The notes: generated from the letters alone by a model not told the origin. Shown: positions 24,285 through 34,113, counted from the first letter of the stretch. The stretch is DNA of 64,000 bases from an uncultured Lachnospiraceae bacterium (GCA_910585825.1 CAJUEY010000006.1:176-64175); one strand, 5' to 3'. Program-made: numbers and translations.

Positions 24285-25598
24285 TCAGGATACCGGATCT
24301 CCATTTCTGTCGCAGAGAATCAGATTTCCGTTGGAATTATAACGCACCTGCATATCTTCATTGAAAATACCGGAGATATTTCCCAGATAGATTAAATTAC
24401 CTTCGGAATCGTACCGGAAAAAATGGGTGCGTGTTTCTGATTCATTTTCAAAATTTTCATTAGAAATCGCGATTTCGGTATATGTATCCTCTGAATCAAT
24501 ATCCATAAGATAATAGGCTCCTGTCCAGAGATAAGAAAGCGAAAGTTTTGTTAGCTGATCCGTAAAATCTCTGCCGTTTATAATAAGAGAAGGATTTGTT
24601 TGTGAGTCATCGCCAAAAGGAATGGAATAGCAGATTTCATCGGCAGTATCATCTCCATTGATGTCATGCAAGGCAGAAACTCCCGGAAAAAGTTTACGGA
24701 TATAGCTGCCGTTATAACAATAGGATTTTTTCAAACCTGTTAAATCTTCATAGGAAATATTAAATTCAAAGGTTCCAGATGCATAAGGACCAAGGACATA
24801 GGGATTGCTGATAAAAGAAATACCGCTGCGGTCAAAGTACCAGCAGGCAGAATCATTTAACAAAGAACTTTCTATGTCCGCATCGGCTCCTTCAAATAAA
24901 TATTGATCCTGGTAAACAGGCAGAGAAGCCTGAATCGTCAATGAATCCAAAATCATCTGGCGAAAAGCAGTATGGTCGTCGCCTAAGGATTCCAGATAAA
25001 GCCGTTCCCCTGTTGCAGTGTCAAAAGTCACGCCATAACTCCATACATTTCCATGAGCGCCGCCGGTATAATCACTTTGCGTAAATACGATAGAAATAAT
25101 CTTATCATCACAGCGTTTCAATTGATAGGAAAAATCTGCAGAATAGGAAATCTGAGCAGGTGTTTCCGTAGAGTCTAGCGACATAAGATATTCCTCTTCT
25201 GCATATCCGGCATTTTCCGTTTCAAAATTCCAAAACGTATTAAATTCTGCCAAAACAGCGGAATTGATCTGATCAGCCGCGGCCGAATTGCCTTCAATGG
25301 AAAATTTCGGGTAGACGGCTTTTGCAGTCAGCACGGAAACATCCGGATGATCTTTGACAGAAAAAGTCCTGGATTTTGTCTCTTCTGTGATTTCAATGCC
25401 ATACAGGGTGTTTTGGAGGGCAGAATCTGCAGAATCGGAATGACCCGGATCATCGTTATCAGAGCCGGCGTCTAAGGCTTCTGTTGTATAAATATTTTCT
25501 TCCGGGGAACCGGAAGGCGATTGCGTTGCACAACCGGAAAGAATCGTGGTTGAAGATAGAGTAAAAGCAAGAAGGATTGCTAAATATTGTTTTTTCAT
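24285..25598 (-). CDS. Lipoprotein with DUF4163/DUF3298-type domains
   Basis: The 437-residue protein has a lipoprotein signal peptide with the lipobox LSGC, then an acidic linker. It continues with a region like the DUF4163/DUF3298 pair of RsiV and PdaC (YPKFSIEGNSAAADQIN, then DYTGGAHGNVWSYGVTFD). The C-terminal third contains an Asp-rich stretch (DINGDDTADEICYSI) that resembles a calcium-binding or FG-GAP-like turn. The start at 25598 on the complement follows AGGAGG. A role in envelope sensing or surface ligand binding is possible but unproven. It is transcribed divergently from the SGNH protein. Confidence 0.82.
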   Translation of the reverse strand: MKKQYLAILLAFTLSSTTILSGCATQSPSGSPEENIYTTEALDAGSDNDDPGHSDSADSALQNTLYGIEITEETKSRTFSVKDHPDVSVLTAKAVYPKFSIEGNSAAADQINSAVLAEFNTFWNFETENAGYAEEEYLMSLDSTETPAQISYSADFSYQLKRCDDKIISIVFTQSDYTGGAHGNVWSYGVTFDTATGERLYLESLGDDHTAFRQMILDSLTIQASLPVYQDQYLFEGADADIESSLLNDSACWYFDRSGISFISNPYVLGPYASGTFEFNISYEDLTGLKKSYCYNGSYIRKLFPGVSALHDINGDDTADEICYSIPFGDDSQTNPSLIINGRDFTDQLTKLSLSYLWTGAYYLMDIDSEDTYTEIAISNENFENESETRTHFFRYDSEGNLIYLGNISGIFNEDMQVRYNSNGNLILCDRNGDPVS

Positions 25599-25664
25599 GT
25601 GAAACCTCCTGTTTACTGAATTATATACCGTATCATATCGCACAAGAACATCTTATACAATTAA

Positions 25665-25800
25665 GATTTCCTTAAATATGCCGGAAGGCAAAAAGGTATC
25701 CTTTAGGGTTTCCTTAATCATGCCGGAAGGCAAAAAGGTATCCTTTAGGGTTTCCTTAATCATGCCGGAATGCATAGAGGCAGGCGATTTCCGGCATAGA
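25665..25800. repeat. 42-bp tandem repeats with GNRA-type hairpins
   Basis: ATGCCGGAAGGCA cores begin at 25678, 25720 and 25762, giving an exact 42-base period for two units plus a diverged third. Each core folds as TGCC-GGAA-GGCA, followed by a second small hairpin AAAGG/CCTTT. The last unit instead ends in a 9-bp stem ATGCCGGAA/TTCCGGCAT. The core is shared with the atpG-atpD gap. Confidence 0.85.
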
Positions 25801-25874
25801 CCTTTTATGCTGTGTGTAATAATTTAACTTCCAAAACGCAATTCATTTTGAATGTTTATGGGCCTTAATTTATA

Positions 25875-25903
25875 TTGCAATTGGTAATTTTATTATATAT
25901 AAT
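25875..25903 (+). promoter_or_regulatory. Sigma-A promoter of the SGNH protein gene
   Basis: TTGCAA (25875-25880), a 17-base spacer and TATAAT (25898-25903). The gene starts 52 bases later. Confidence 0.75.
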
Positions 25904-25955
25904 AAATGTAACATTTGAAAATTTGGTGAATTATAACAAAAAGGAGGTCTGCAAA

Positions 25956-28900
25956 GTGAAATTGTATAACAGAATAATAGCCTTTATTTTGACTGCAGTG
26001 CTGATGGTTGGAAGCAGCACTGGATTTTTAACGGTTCATGCAGCAGAAAGCATAACCGTGGGTATGGAAGACGGACTGAAGGCATCCGGGCTGGTTTTTT
26101 CCGGAACGCCCAGAGAAGTCTCGGAAATAGGATTGTTTCGGGATAGGATGGGTATTTCGAGTACATTGGAAATATCCATGACATTTAAGATTGCAAGTGC
26201 GGCAACGGATTATATTAATCTACTGGAAATTTTTGATAAGTCGAATAATACGTCCGCAGCATCGACTGCCCAGTCAGCGATTGCGGTTATCGTATCAAAA
26301 GGCGGAACCGTTTATTTTGAAGCAGGTTCCAATAAAACCGGCACAGACTGGCAGACGTCCACCGGTGTATCCAATATTGCAGACGGCAAGTCTCACACTT
26401 TGCAGATGACGGTATCCGCTGACAGCTTAACGTGTCAGATGGATGATGCCGGAGAAAAGGCAGTAACAATTGATGGCGCAAAAGATACCAAAAAGTTTAT
26501 GTCAGCATTTTTTGGCGGAACAGCAGCCGGATATCAGGACTGGCGGAAGAATATCAATACAATAGTATTAGGAGGATTAAGCTCAGACAGTTATTTTAAA
26601 AACAGCGCTTATTCTGATTTAAATGGAGAAATTTCAGATTTGACAATAACTGGAGGTCAGGCGCCTGCAAGCCAGACAGGAGGAGCTTTTGCAGAGGGAA
26701 TGTTTTCTGCAGCAGCAGATAATACATGGATGTTTGGCGGAGGAATTGAAACGCAGGGAAGGTTTGCAGAGATTGCAGGCGAACGTAATTATATAGGGCA
26801 ATTTGAAGAGTATATTCGGTGGACGAATTCCGGAGGCTCTTCCGATGCTCCTCTGCCCATGCAGCGCTATACCATAAATGTTGGAAAAAAGGGACAGGAT
26901 GCCGTACAATTTGCAGAAAATCTGGATACATATATTAGCAAAATTGATCCAAAGGCAGTCAGTTATCTGATTGGGCCGGAAGATTACAGAAAGGGAGAAG
27001 AAGGAATCGAAGAGTTCAAAACAGCGATTGCGGCGATTATTCAGAAGTCTTTGCATATGAAAGAAGACGGGGGATATATTGCGCTTCAGCTGCCTCATGC
27101 GGTGACGGATGCTGCCCTTGCAGCAGAAGCCGCCCGTTATGCCGATGCAGCAAAAGAAGTGTATAATGAGGCTGCTGTAGAGGAAGAAGATGGAAAACGG
27201 ATGGCGCTGGTAGATCATTTGACACTGACAGATACAAAGGATTTTAAAGACAAGAAACTGACGGAGGATCTTTTAAATGCCGATGGGCACTATGAAATTG
27301 CAAAACAGCTGGCACAGACAGTAAAAGGTTCTGTGGGCGATTTTCTGACCATATCAAAAGGATGGATTTTGGAGGAGACGCCGGATTTTTATCTGGAGGA
27401 GACGCCGGAGGCAGTGGCGGATCAGAATCATTTGACAGTAACGGTTCCGGAGGATATAGCGGGTACCCAGTGGCAGTATAATCTGACGGTTCAGGGAACG
27501 GAAATCAAGGGAACGGCTTATCAGAATCCGTTTATTATCGAAAATCTTCCGGCGGATGAATCCTATGAATTGGTGGTTTTATGTAAAAACGAAGATACGA
27601 TAACACAGCTTTCTCCGGTGGAAGGAACGATGAAAGATCAAGATCAGGCAAAGAGGCCTGAGGCTGCTGGAGAACTGCAAAAAGCGATACGGGAAAAAGC
27701 AGAAAAGAAAGATACGCCTCTGACATGGCTTTTTATGGGAGATTCCATCACCCATGGAGCGATGCATCTGAAAGGGTATGACAGCATTGCCCAGTTGTTT
27801 GAAAAATATTTAAAAGAAGATTTGGGAAGAACTGACGATATTGTAGTGAATACAGCAGTTTCCGGAGCGACAACGGCAACATCCGGAGGAAGAGGCACTT
27901 TAACCCACATGGAAGAGCGCATGGCGAAATATAAACCGGATATTGTTTCTGTTATGCTGGGAACAAACGATACGATTGACGATACGTATGGGGCAAATCT
28001 GAAACAAATCGCAGATGAGATCAGAGATGTCAATGAAGACGCCATTATTATTTTCAGGACTCCTTCTCCGGCAGGACGTAATTATGCGAGCAAACTTCCG
28101 GGAGAAACAGGTTCTGTAGCGCGTATGAAAAAAGTGGCGGATGAAAATGGAATTTTGTTTATCGATCAGTATACAGACTGGAATAACGAACTTAGTGCAT
28201 ACACTTATTTGTTTGATGCGGATCATTATTTTGGAGACGGATATCTGCATCCGGGACCGGCGGGGCATGCCCGCATGACAACACAGTTTATCCGCGAGTG
28301 CGGTCTGAATACCAATACCAAAATTGCGAATTTTTCCTACCGGTTTGGCTATACAGATGAAACAAGCGCTGTTACGCCGGCAATTGAAACAGCTGAGGAT
28401 AAAAGCGGAGTAATCATAAGCAAAACAGCTCTTCAAACAGCTTATGGAAATGGAACGATTGGTGATCTGACCGTTGTCCTGACAGATGCCGAAGGAAGAA
28501 CTTATACCAGAGAGTTGGGATTGGATGAGGATGAGGCAGTGATATGGCTGCCCCAGAATCGCAGATATACGGTAAATGTGACGGCAAAATTAACAGGTTC
28601 TGCAGCAAAACGCGTGATTTTTGCAGAGCAGGAGATCCTGCTGGGTGAAGAAACGCAGGACCCGGCAGACCTGAAAGAAGCAGAAGCTGTTGCGGAAAAG
28701 ATCAATGCAATCGGAGAAATAACGGGAAATATCGATTCTGATATGAAACAGAAAATAAAAGAGGCAAGGGCGGCTTATGAGAAATTGACGGACAGCCAAA
28801 AATTATTGGTATCAAATGAAATGATGGAACTGCTTACAGCCGCAGAAGAAATATTAGACCGGCAGGAGGCGGCTGAGGTTGGGACCCGGATTAGTGTACT

Positions 28901-29783
28901 GGGAAACGTTTCAAAGGAAGAGATTACAGAAGAAAAGGCAGAAGAGATCAGGGCTGTGTCTGCAGCATATCAGGCGCTGACAGACAAACAAAAGAGTTTC
29001 ATTCCCTTTACGGTAAGAGAACAGCTCAATGCGGCAGAGGAGGCTCTGGATCAGAAAGAGGCGGAGGATAAACAGGCGGCAGATCAGAAGGCGGCAGACG
29101 CCGTAACAGCTAAAATACAGGCGATTGGAACAGTTGCAAACACTTCGGAGTGCAAACAGAAAATTGATGAGGCAAGGGCAGCATATAATGCATTGACCAA
29201 TGACCAGAAACAGTTGATTTCAGCCGGTATTACAAAACTTCTGACAGATGCAGAAACGCAATATCAGGTTTTGTCAAAGAAACCAGAGATCGAAATCGGC
29301 AATATCTATGCAGTTGACAATTATCTCTACCGAATTACCAGTGATTCCACGGCAGAGGCAGTCGGTATCAAAGCGGATACGGAAAAAACAATCCAGATTC
29401 CGGATACGGTAAGTTTTGGAGACAGAAACTACCGCATAACTTCGATTCAGGCATCTGCTTTTTCAAAGAAAAAAGCAACGAGCGCCATCATCGGCAAGAA
29501 TGTAGAAATCATCGGCAAGAACGCATTTGCGGGCTGCAGGAAGTTAAAGAAAGTGACAGTCAAAAGTACTGCTTTGAAAGAAATCCAAAGTAAAGCGTTT
29601 AGTTCCTGTAAAGTCTTGAAAAACATTACCATCAAGAGTAAAGTCTTGAAAAAAGCGGGTAAAAACTGCTTTAAAGGAATTCATAAAAAGGCTGTGATCA
29701 AAGTTCCTTCCGGCAAATATAAAGATTATGCAAAGCTTCTGGCAAAAAGGGGACAGAGCGGCACAGTAAAGATAAAAAAATAA
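25956..29783 (+). CDS. Secreted multidomain protein with tandem SGNH hydrolase domains
   Basis: The 1275-residue protein starts with GTG after AAGGAGG and has a signal peptide (about residues 1-29, cut after VHA). A LamG/sialidase-N-like beta domain occupies about 35-215. A degenerate SGNH domain (about 250-460) precedes an intact one (about 585-785) with Ser597 in GDSITHG, GTND at 669-672 and Asp761/His765 in DGYLHP. Three helical repeats of the A.AAY..LT..QK.L type follow (about 905-1105), and the C-terminus is a BspA-like LRR_5 block. The intact domain is probably an esterase or deacetylase acting on a glycan or mucin-type substrate. Confidence 0.88.
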   Translation: MKLYNRIIAFILTAVLMVGSSTGFLTVHAAESITVGMEDGLKASGLVFSGTPREVSEIGLFRDRMGISSTLEISMTFKIASAATDYINLLEIFDKSNNTSAASTAQSAIAVIVSKGGTVYFEAGSNKTGTDWQTSTGVSNIADGKSHTLQMTVSADSLTCQMDDAGEKAVTIDGAKDTKKFMSAFFGGTAAGYQDWRKNINTIVLGGLSSDSYFKNSAYSDLNGEISDLTITGGQAPASQTGGAFAEGMFSAAADNTWMFGGGIETQGRFAEIAGERNYIGQFEEYIRWTNSGGSSDAPLPMQRYTINVGKKGQDAVQFAENLDTYISKIDPKAVSYLIGPEDYRKGEEGIEEFKTAIAAIIQKSLHMKEDGGYIALQLPHAVTDAALAAEAARYADAAKEVYNEAAVEEEDGKRMALVDHLTLTDTKDFKDKKLTEDLLNADGHYEIAKQLAQTVKGSVGDFLTISKGWILEETPDFYLEETPEAVADQNHLTVTVPEDIAGTQWQYNLTVQGTEIKGTAYQNPFIIENLPADESYELVVLCKNEDTITQLSPVEGTMKDQDQAKRPEAAGELQKAIREKAEKKDTPLTWLFMGDSITHGAMHLKGYDSIAQLFEKYLKEDLGRTDDIVVNTAVSGATTATSGGRGTLTHMEERMAKYKPDIVSVMLGTNDTIDDTYGANLKQIADEIRDVNEDAIIIFRTPSPAGRNYASKLPGETGSVARMKKVADENGILFIDQYTDWNNELSAYTYLFDADHYFGDGYLHPGPAGHARMTTQFIRECGLNTNTKIANFSYRFGYTDETSAVTPAIETAEDKSGVIISKTALQTAYGNGTIGDLTVVLTDAEGRTYTRELGLDEDEAVIWLPQNRRYTVNVTAKLTGSAAKRVIFAEQEILLGEETQDPADLKEAEAVAEKINAIGEITGNIDSDMKQKIKEARAAYEKLTDSQKLLVSNEMMELLTAAEEILDRQEAAEVGTRISVLGNVSKEEITEEKAEEIRAVSAAYQALTDKQKSFIPFTVREQLNAAEEALDQKEAEDKQAADQKAADAVTAKIQAIGTVANTSECKQKIDEARAAYNALTNDQKQLISAGITKLLTDAETQYQVLSKKPEIEIGNIYAVDNYLYRITSDSTAEAVGIKADTEKTIQIPDTVSFGDRNYRITSIQASAFSKKKATSAIIGKNVEIIGKNAFAGCRKLKKVTVKSTALKEIQSKAFSSCKVLKNITIKSKVLKKAGKNCFKGIHKKAVIKVPSGKYKDYAKLLAKRGQSGTVKIKK

Positions 29784-29801
29784 GCAGTACAATGTGAAAA
29801 G

Positions 29802-29839
29802 AATGTCTGGCGGAAAATGTGATCCGGCAGACATTTTTT
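29802..29839 (+). terminator. Terminator of the SGNH protein gene
   Basis: AATGTCTG pairs with CAGACATT, with CGGA/TCCG inside, followed by TTTTTT. Confidence 0.9.
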
Positions 29840-29863
29840 CTATAAGTTTCGATAAAATAATAG

Positions 29864-29891
29864 TTACAAAGAGGAGTTAATATGCTATGAT
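29864..29891 (+). promoter_or_regulatory. Possible promoter of the DUF362 gene
   Basis: TTACAA (29864-29869), a 16-base spacer and TATGAT (29886-29891). The match is moderate. The 135 bases between it and the gene hold no other clear feature. Confidence 0.45.
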
Positions 29892-30026
29892 GAAAAAATG
29901 AAAGGCAGGTGGAAAATTGCAGAAACTCTGAAAGGATCTGCTGTGACAGAGATGTCTGTAATGAATCCGATATAGAGTAATAAAGATGAGTATACATATT
30001 AAAATTGAAAGGAGATAAACTGGAGT

Positions 30027-31145
30027 ATGGATAAGTCAAAAGTATATTTCACTACATTTAAAACAAGTTTTACCGAGAACTTATTAACAAAATTGCGCAG
30101 ATTGATGATTACGGCGGGAATCAAAGACATTGATTTTACGGACAAATATGCAGCAATCAAAATCCACTTTGGAGAATACGGCAATCTGGCTTTCTTACGG
30201 CCGAATTACGCAAAGGTAGTGGCGGACGTCGTCAAAGAGTCGGGCGGCAAACCGTTTTTAACAGACTGTAATACGCTCTATGTAGGAAGCAGGAAAAATG
30301 CACTGGATCATTTGGACACGGCATATGCAAATGGGTTTTCTCCGATGACGACAGGCTGTCAGGTGATTATTGCAGACGGCTTAAAGGGAACGGACGAAGT
30401 GTTGGTGCCGATTGATGGAGAATATGTCAAAGAGGCTAAAGTCGGACGCGCGCTTATGGATGCAGATATTCTAATTTCATTGACGCACTTCAAGGGCCAT
30501 GAAGCTACAAGCTTTGGAGGAGCAATTAAAAATATCGGAATGGGCGGCGGCTCCAGAGCCGGAAAAATGGAAATGCACAGTGACGGCAAACCGACCGTTA
30601 CAGCTGATAAATGTATCGGATGTGCAAGCTGTACAAGGGTTTGCGCCCATACAGGCATTATGATTACAGACAAAAAAGCAGCAATTGATCACAATAAATG
30701 CGTCGGCTGCGGCCGGTGTATCGGCGTCTGTCCAAAGGATGCAATTGAGGCAACTTTTGACGCCTCCAATAAAAGGCTGAATTGTAAAATGGCAGAATAT
30801 ACAAAAGCAATCTGCCAGAACAGGCCGTGTTTTCATATTGCATTGGTCTGCGACGTTTCACCGAATTGTGACTGCCATGCAGAAAATGATATTCCGATTA
30901 TACCGGATGTAGGAATGTTTGCATCCTTTGATCCGGTAGCTTTAGACGTGGCATGTGCAGATGCCTGCAACCGCCAGCCGATAATAGCGGGAAGTGTACT
31001 GGCAGAAAATGCAGCGCATCATGAATGCTGTGACCACACCGATCATTTCCATATGACACATCCGGATACGGAGTGGGAAAGCTGCATTGCCCACAGCGTG
31101 AAAATCGGGCTTGGCACAGATCAGTATGAACTGATTGAAATCTAA
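30027..31145 (+). CDS. DUF362 protein with two 4Fe-4S ferredoxin clusters
   Basis: The 372-residue protein has a DUF362 domain (about residues 1-185 and again after 260) interrupted by an inserted bacterial ferredoxin domain. The cluster motifs are CIGCASCTRVC and CVGCGRCIGVCPKDAI. A further cysteine-rich stretch (CQNRPCFHI, CDVSPNCDC) follows. It is a probable cytosolic electron-transfer protein of unknown partner. Because it lies just upstream of the hydrogenase maturation genes, a link to ferredoxin/hydrogen metabolism is plausible, but it has its own transcription signals. GAAAGGAG precedes the ATG. Confidence 0.88.
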   Translation: MDKSKVYFTTFKTSFTENLLTKLRRLMITAGIKDIDFTDKYAAIKIHFGEYGNLAFLRPNYAKVVADVVKESGGKPFLTDCNTLYVGSRKNALDHLDTAYANGFSPMTTGCQVIIADGLKGTDEVLVPIDGEYVKEAKVGRALMDADILISLTHFKGHEATSFGGAIKNIGMGGGSRAGKMEMHSDGKPTVTADKCIGCASCTRVCAHTGIMITDKKAAIDHNKCVGCGRCIGVCPKDAIEATFDASNKRLNCKMAEYTKAICQNRPCFHIALVCDVSPNCDCHAENDIPIIPDVGMFASFDPVALDVACADACNRQPIIAGSVLAENAAHHECCDHTDHFHMTHPDTEWESCIAHSVKIGLGTDQYELIEI

Positions 31146-31159
31146 AGAAGGTCAGAAAC

Positions 31160-31188
31160 TTGACAAGTCAGAAAAAGTGTTACAAAAT
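31160..31188 (+). promoter_or_regulatory. Possible promoter of the hyd maturation operon
   Basis: TTGACA (31160-31165) and CAAAAT (31183-31188) are spaced by 17 bases. The -35 is perfect and the -10 is weak, which could indicate activator dependence. Confidence 0.5.
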
Positions 31189-31258
31189 GACATAAATATA
31201 AATAAAATCTGAACCATAAGGCAGGCGCCTGACGGCAAAGGCAAAGAGAGGTAATAAA

Positions 31259-31507
31259 ATGACAACCAGAGTAGCCATAATCTCAATCGTCGTGGAAGAA
31301 TCGGGGGATGTGGAAACACTAAACCGGATACTGCATGAATACAGCAGATATATCATGGGAAGAATGGGTATTCCATATGAGAAGAGAAAGATCTCATTGA
31401 TCAGTGTTGTCATGGACGCTCCCGCAGATGCGATCAGCGCGATGACCGGCAAAATCGGAATGTTGAAGGGGATTACATCAAAAGCCTTATATGCAAGATT
31501 ACAGTAA
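31259..31507 (+). CDS. TM1266-family iron-only hydrogenase system putative regulator
   Basis: The 82-residue protein has a single ACT-like ferredoxin fold typical of the TM1266 family: an initial strand VAIISIVVEE, then YIMGRMGIPYEKRKISLISVVMDAP. Members nearly always neighbour [FeFe]-hydrogenase maturation genes and are thought to sense a small ligand. No DNA-binding domain is present, so regulation would need a partner. GAGAGG precedes the ATG. Confidence 0.88.
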   Translation: MTTRVAIISIVVEESGDVETLNRILHEYSRYIMGRMGIPYEKRKISLISVVMDAPADAISAMTGKIGMLKGITSKALYARLQ

Positions 31508-31554
31508 CTATGAAACCGAAAGCGGATTAGCTGCAGGGTACAGGAGGGTAAAAG

Positions 31555-32607
31555 ATGCGTCGTCTGATTGACCGGTTAGAACGGGATCATAAGCTGACAA
31601 AAGAAGAGTGGATTGCCGTAATTACAGAAAGGGCAGACAGAGATTATTTGTTTGAAAGAGCAAGAACCCTTGCAAAACAATATTATGGGAATGCAGTTTA
31701 TATCAGAGGTCTGATCGAATTTACAAATTATTGCGGGAATAATTGTTACTACTGCGGAATCCGCAGAGATAACAGCAGAGCGAGGCGGTATCGCCTCAGT
31801 GAAGAAGAAATTTTAGATTGCTGCAAGGAAGGATATGCCCTTGGCTTTCGTACTTTTGTGCTGCAGGGGGGAGAAGACGGGTATTATACAGATGAAAAAT
31901 TAGAAAAACTCATTCGCAAGATCAAAACCCTTTACCCGGACTGCGCTCTCACCCTCTCCATTGGCGAGAGGAGCAGAGAAAGTTATGAAAGATATTTTCA
32001 AGCAGGCGCAGACCGCTATCTGCTGCGGCATGAGACTGCAGATCATGGACATTACAGAAAGCTGCATCCTGAAGAACTGACATTAAAAAAACGTATGGAC
32101 TGCCTTTGGAATCTGAAAGAAATCGGATATCAGGTGGGCTGCGGATTTATGGTAGGTTCTCCGGGACAAACAGCAGAATGCCTTGCAGAAGATATGCTCT
32201 TTATTACAGAATTACAGCCGCATATGGCAGGCATTGGACCATTTATTCCGCATCATGAAACGCCATTTGCCGGAGAATCTCAGGGAACAGCAGAGCAGAC
32301 CTTATATATGATAGGATTGCTGCGTTTGCTGAAGCCAAATCTTTTGCTCCCTGCGACGACGGCTTTAGGCACCATTCATGCAAGAGGCCGGGAGGAAGGT
32401 ATTTTAGCCGGCGCCAATGTGGTAATGCCTAATCTTTCTCCTGTCGGGGTTCGGAAAAAATATGAGTTATATGACAATAAAATTTGCACCGGAGACGAGG
32501 CTGCGGAATGCAGACACTGTTTACAGGGAAGAATCGAGAGCATCGGTTACAAACTGGCCGTCGGCCGGGGAGATCCGGTAGAAGATGCAGGAGGAAATTA
32601 TGTATAA
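31555..32607 (+). CDS. hydE: [FeFe]-hydrogenase H-cluster radical SAM maturase HydE
   Basis: The 350-residue radical SAM enzyme works on the dithiomethylamine/organometallic precursor of the H-cluster. The SAM-cluster motif is C60-GNN-C64-YY-C67. YYCGIRRDN, FVLQGGEDGYY, GERSRESYE, HPEELTLKKRMDCL and FMVGSPGQT are characteristic of HydE. GGAGGGTAAAAG precedes the ATG. It overlaps hydG by 8 bases. Confidence 0.95.
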   Translation: MRRLIDRLERDHKLTKEEWIAVITERADRDYLFERARTLAKQYYGNAVYIRGLIEFTNYCGNNCYYCGIRRDNSRARRYRLSEEEILDCCKEGYALGFRTFVLQGGEDGYYTDEKLEKLIRKIKTLYPDCALTLSIGERSRESYERYFQAGADRYLLRHETADHGHYRKLHPEELTLKKRMDCLWNLKEIGYQVGCGFMVGSPGQTAECLAEDMLFITELQPHMAGIGPFIPHHETPFAGESQGTAEQTLYMIGLLRLLKPNLLLPATTALGTIHARGREEGILAGANVVMPNLSPVGVRKKYELYDNKICTGDEAAECRHCLQGRIESIGYKLAVGRGDPVEDAGGNYV

Positions 32608-34018
32608 TGTAATGTCGCCAAAGGCAGAAGAATTCATCAGTGATGAAGAGATCCAGGCATGTCTTGCCTATGCGCAGGCAAATAAAAATAACAGGGAAGT
32701 CATTGAACAGATTCTTAAAAAAGCATCTGAAATGAAAGGAATTTCCCATAAAGAGGCAATCGTACTTTTAGATTGTGAACTGGAAGATTTAAACGAGAGA
32801 ATATACAAACTGGCAGAAAAGATCAAAGAAGAATTTTACGGTAATCGCATTGTTATGTTTGCACCGCTGTATTTATCCAATTACTGCGTCAACGGATGCA
32901 AATACTGTCCGTACCATATGAAAAATAAGCACATTGCCAGAAAGAAGCTGACGCAGGAAGAGATTGTGGAAGAAGTAACGGCTCTGCAGGATATGGGACA
33001 TAAGCGGCTTGCTTTAGAGGCCGGAGAAGACCCGGTAAATAATCCCATTGAATATATTTTGAAGAGTATCAGGACGATTTACAGCATCAAACACAAAAAT
33101 GGGGCAATCCGCCGGGTCAATGTGAATATTGCGGCGACTACAGTAGAAAATTACAGGAAATTGAAAGATGCCGGAATCGGCACATATATTTTGTTCCAGG
33201 AAACCTACAACAAGAAGTCTTATGAGGATCTGCACCCTACAGGACCAAAGAGCGATTACGCTTATCATACAGAGGCTATGGATCGAGCAAGAGAGGCCGG
33301 TATTGATGATATGGGAATTGGCGTATTGTTCGGACTGAACAATTATCGCTATGATTTTACCGGAATTATTATGCACGCAGAGCATATGGAGGCTTATGGG
33401 GGCGTAGGACCTCATACCATCAGCGTACCCCGTGTCAGAAAGGCGGATGACATTGATCCGGATGTATTTGACAACGGAATCAGCGACGATGTCTTTGCCA
33501 AAATTGTGGCATGTCTTAGAATTGCGGTTCCCTATACCGGGATGATTGTATCTACGAGAGAATCCCAGGCCAGCAGGGAGCGTGTACTGCACCTTGGCAT
33601 TTCCCAGATTAGCGGCGGTTCCAAAACCAGCGTAGGCGGCTATGCCAAAGAAGAGGCGCCGGAGGATAATTCTGCGCAGTTTGACATCAGCGACAACAGG
33701 AGTCTGGACGAAGTCGTGCATTGGTTAATGGAAATGGGCTATGTACCCAGTTTTTGCACTGCCTGCTACAGAGAAGGCAGAACCGGAGACCGGTTTATGA
33801 CACTGTTGAAAAATAAACAGATTATCAACTGCTGTCATCCAAATGCATTAATGACATTAAAAGAATATTTGGAAGATTATGCCTCCGAAGAGACAAAAGA
33901 AATCGGCGGAAAGTTGATCGTGGAAGAATTAAAAAAGATAACCAACGAAACCGTACAGCAAAAAGCGGCGGAATATATTGAAAACATTCATCTGGGGAAA
34001 CGAGATTTTCGTTTCTAA
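32600..34018 (+). CDS. hydG: [FeFe]-hydrogenase H-cluster radical SAM maturase HydG
   Basis: The 472-residue tyrosine lyase makes the CO and CN ligands and the Fe(CO)2CN synthon of the H-cluster. The N-terminal SAM cluster motif is C96-VNG-C100-KY-C103. The C-terminal auxiliary-cluster motif FCTACYREGRTGDRFM continues to a further Cys in INCCHPNA, as required for HydG and absent from ThiH. The ATG at 32600 follows CAGGAGG, inside the end of hydE. Confidence 0.96.
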   Translation: MYNVMSPKAEEFISDEEIQACLAYAQANKNNREVIEQILKKASEMKGISHKEAIVLLDCELEDLNERIYKLAEKIKEEFYGNRIVMFAPLYLSNYCVNGCKYCPYHMKNKHIARKKLTQEEIVEEVTALQDMGHKRLALEAGEDPVNNPIEYILKSIRTIYSIKHKNGAIRRVNVNIAATTVENYRKLKDAGIGTYILFQETYNKKSYEDLHPTGPKSDYAYHTEAMDRAREAGIDDMGIGVLFGLNNYRYDFTGIIMHAEHMEAYGGVGPHTISVPRVRKADDIDPDVFDNGISDDVFAKIVACLRIAVPYTGMIVSTRESQASRERVLHLGISQISGGSKTSVGGYAKEEAPEDNSAQFDISDNRSLDEVVHWLMEMGYVPSFCTACYREGRTGDRFMTLLKNKQIINCCHPNALMTLKEYLEDYASEETKEIGGKLIVEELKKITNETVQQKAAEYIENIHLGKRDFRF

Positions 34019-34113
34019 AAATTTTACTGTCGTGTGGAAACGGAAGCTGCCGGTGAAAACTTTTATTAAGATGCAGCAGTTTGGCGGCAGAACAGAACAT
34101 GGAGCGTATGCAA

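Noticed and set aside
25665..25800. CRISPR array
   Set aside because: The repeats are contiguous 42-bp units without unique spacers, and no cas genes are present.
33014..33721. 235-residue open frame on the - strand within hydG
   Set aside because: It is fully antisense to a well-conserved enzyme gene and has no ribosome binding site.
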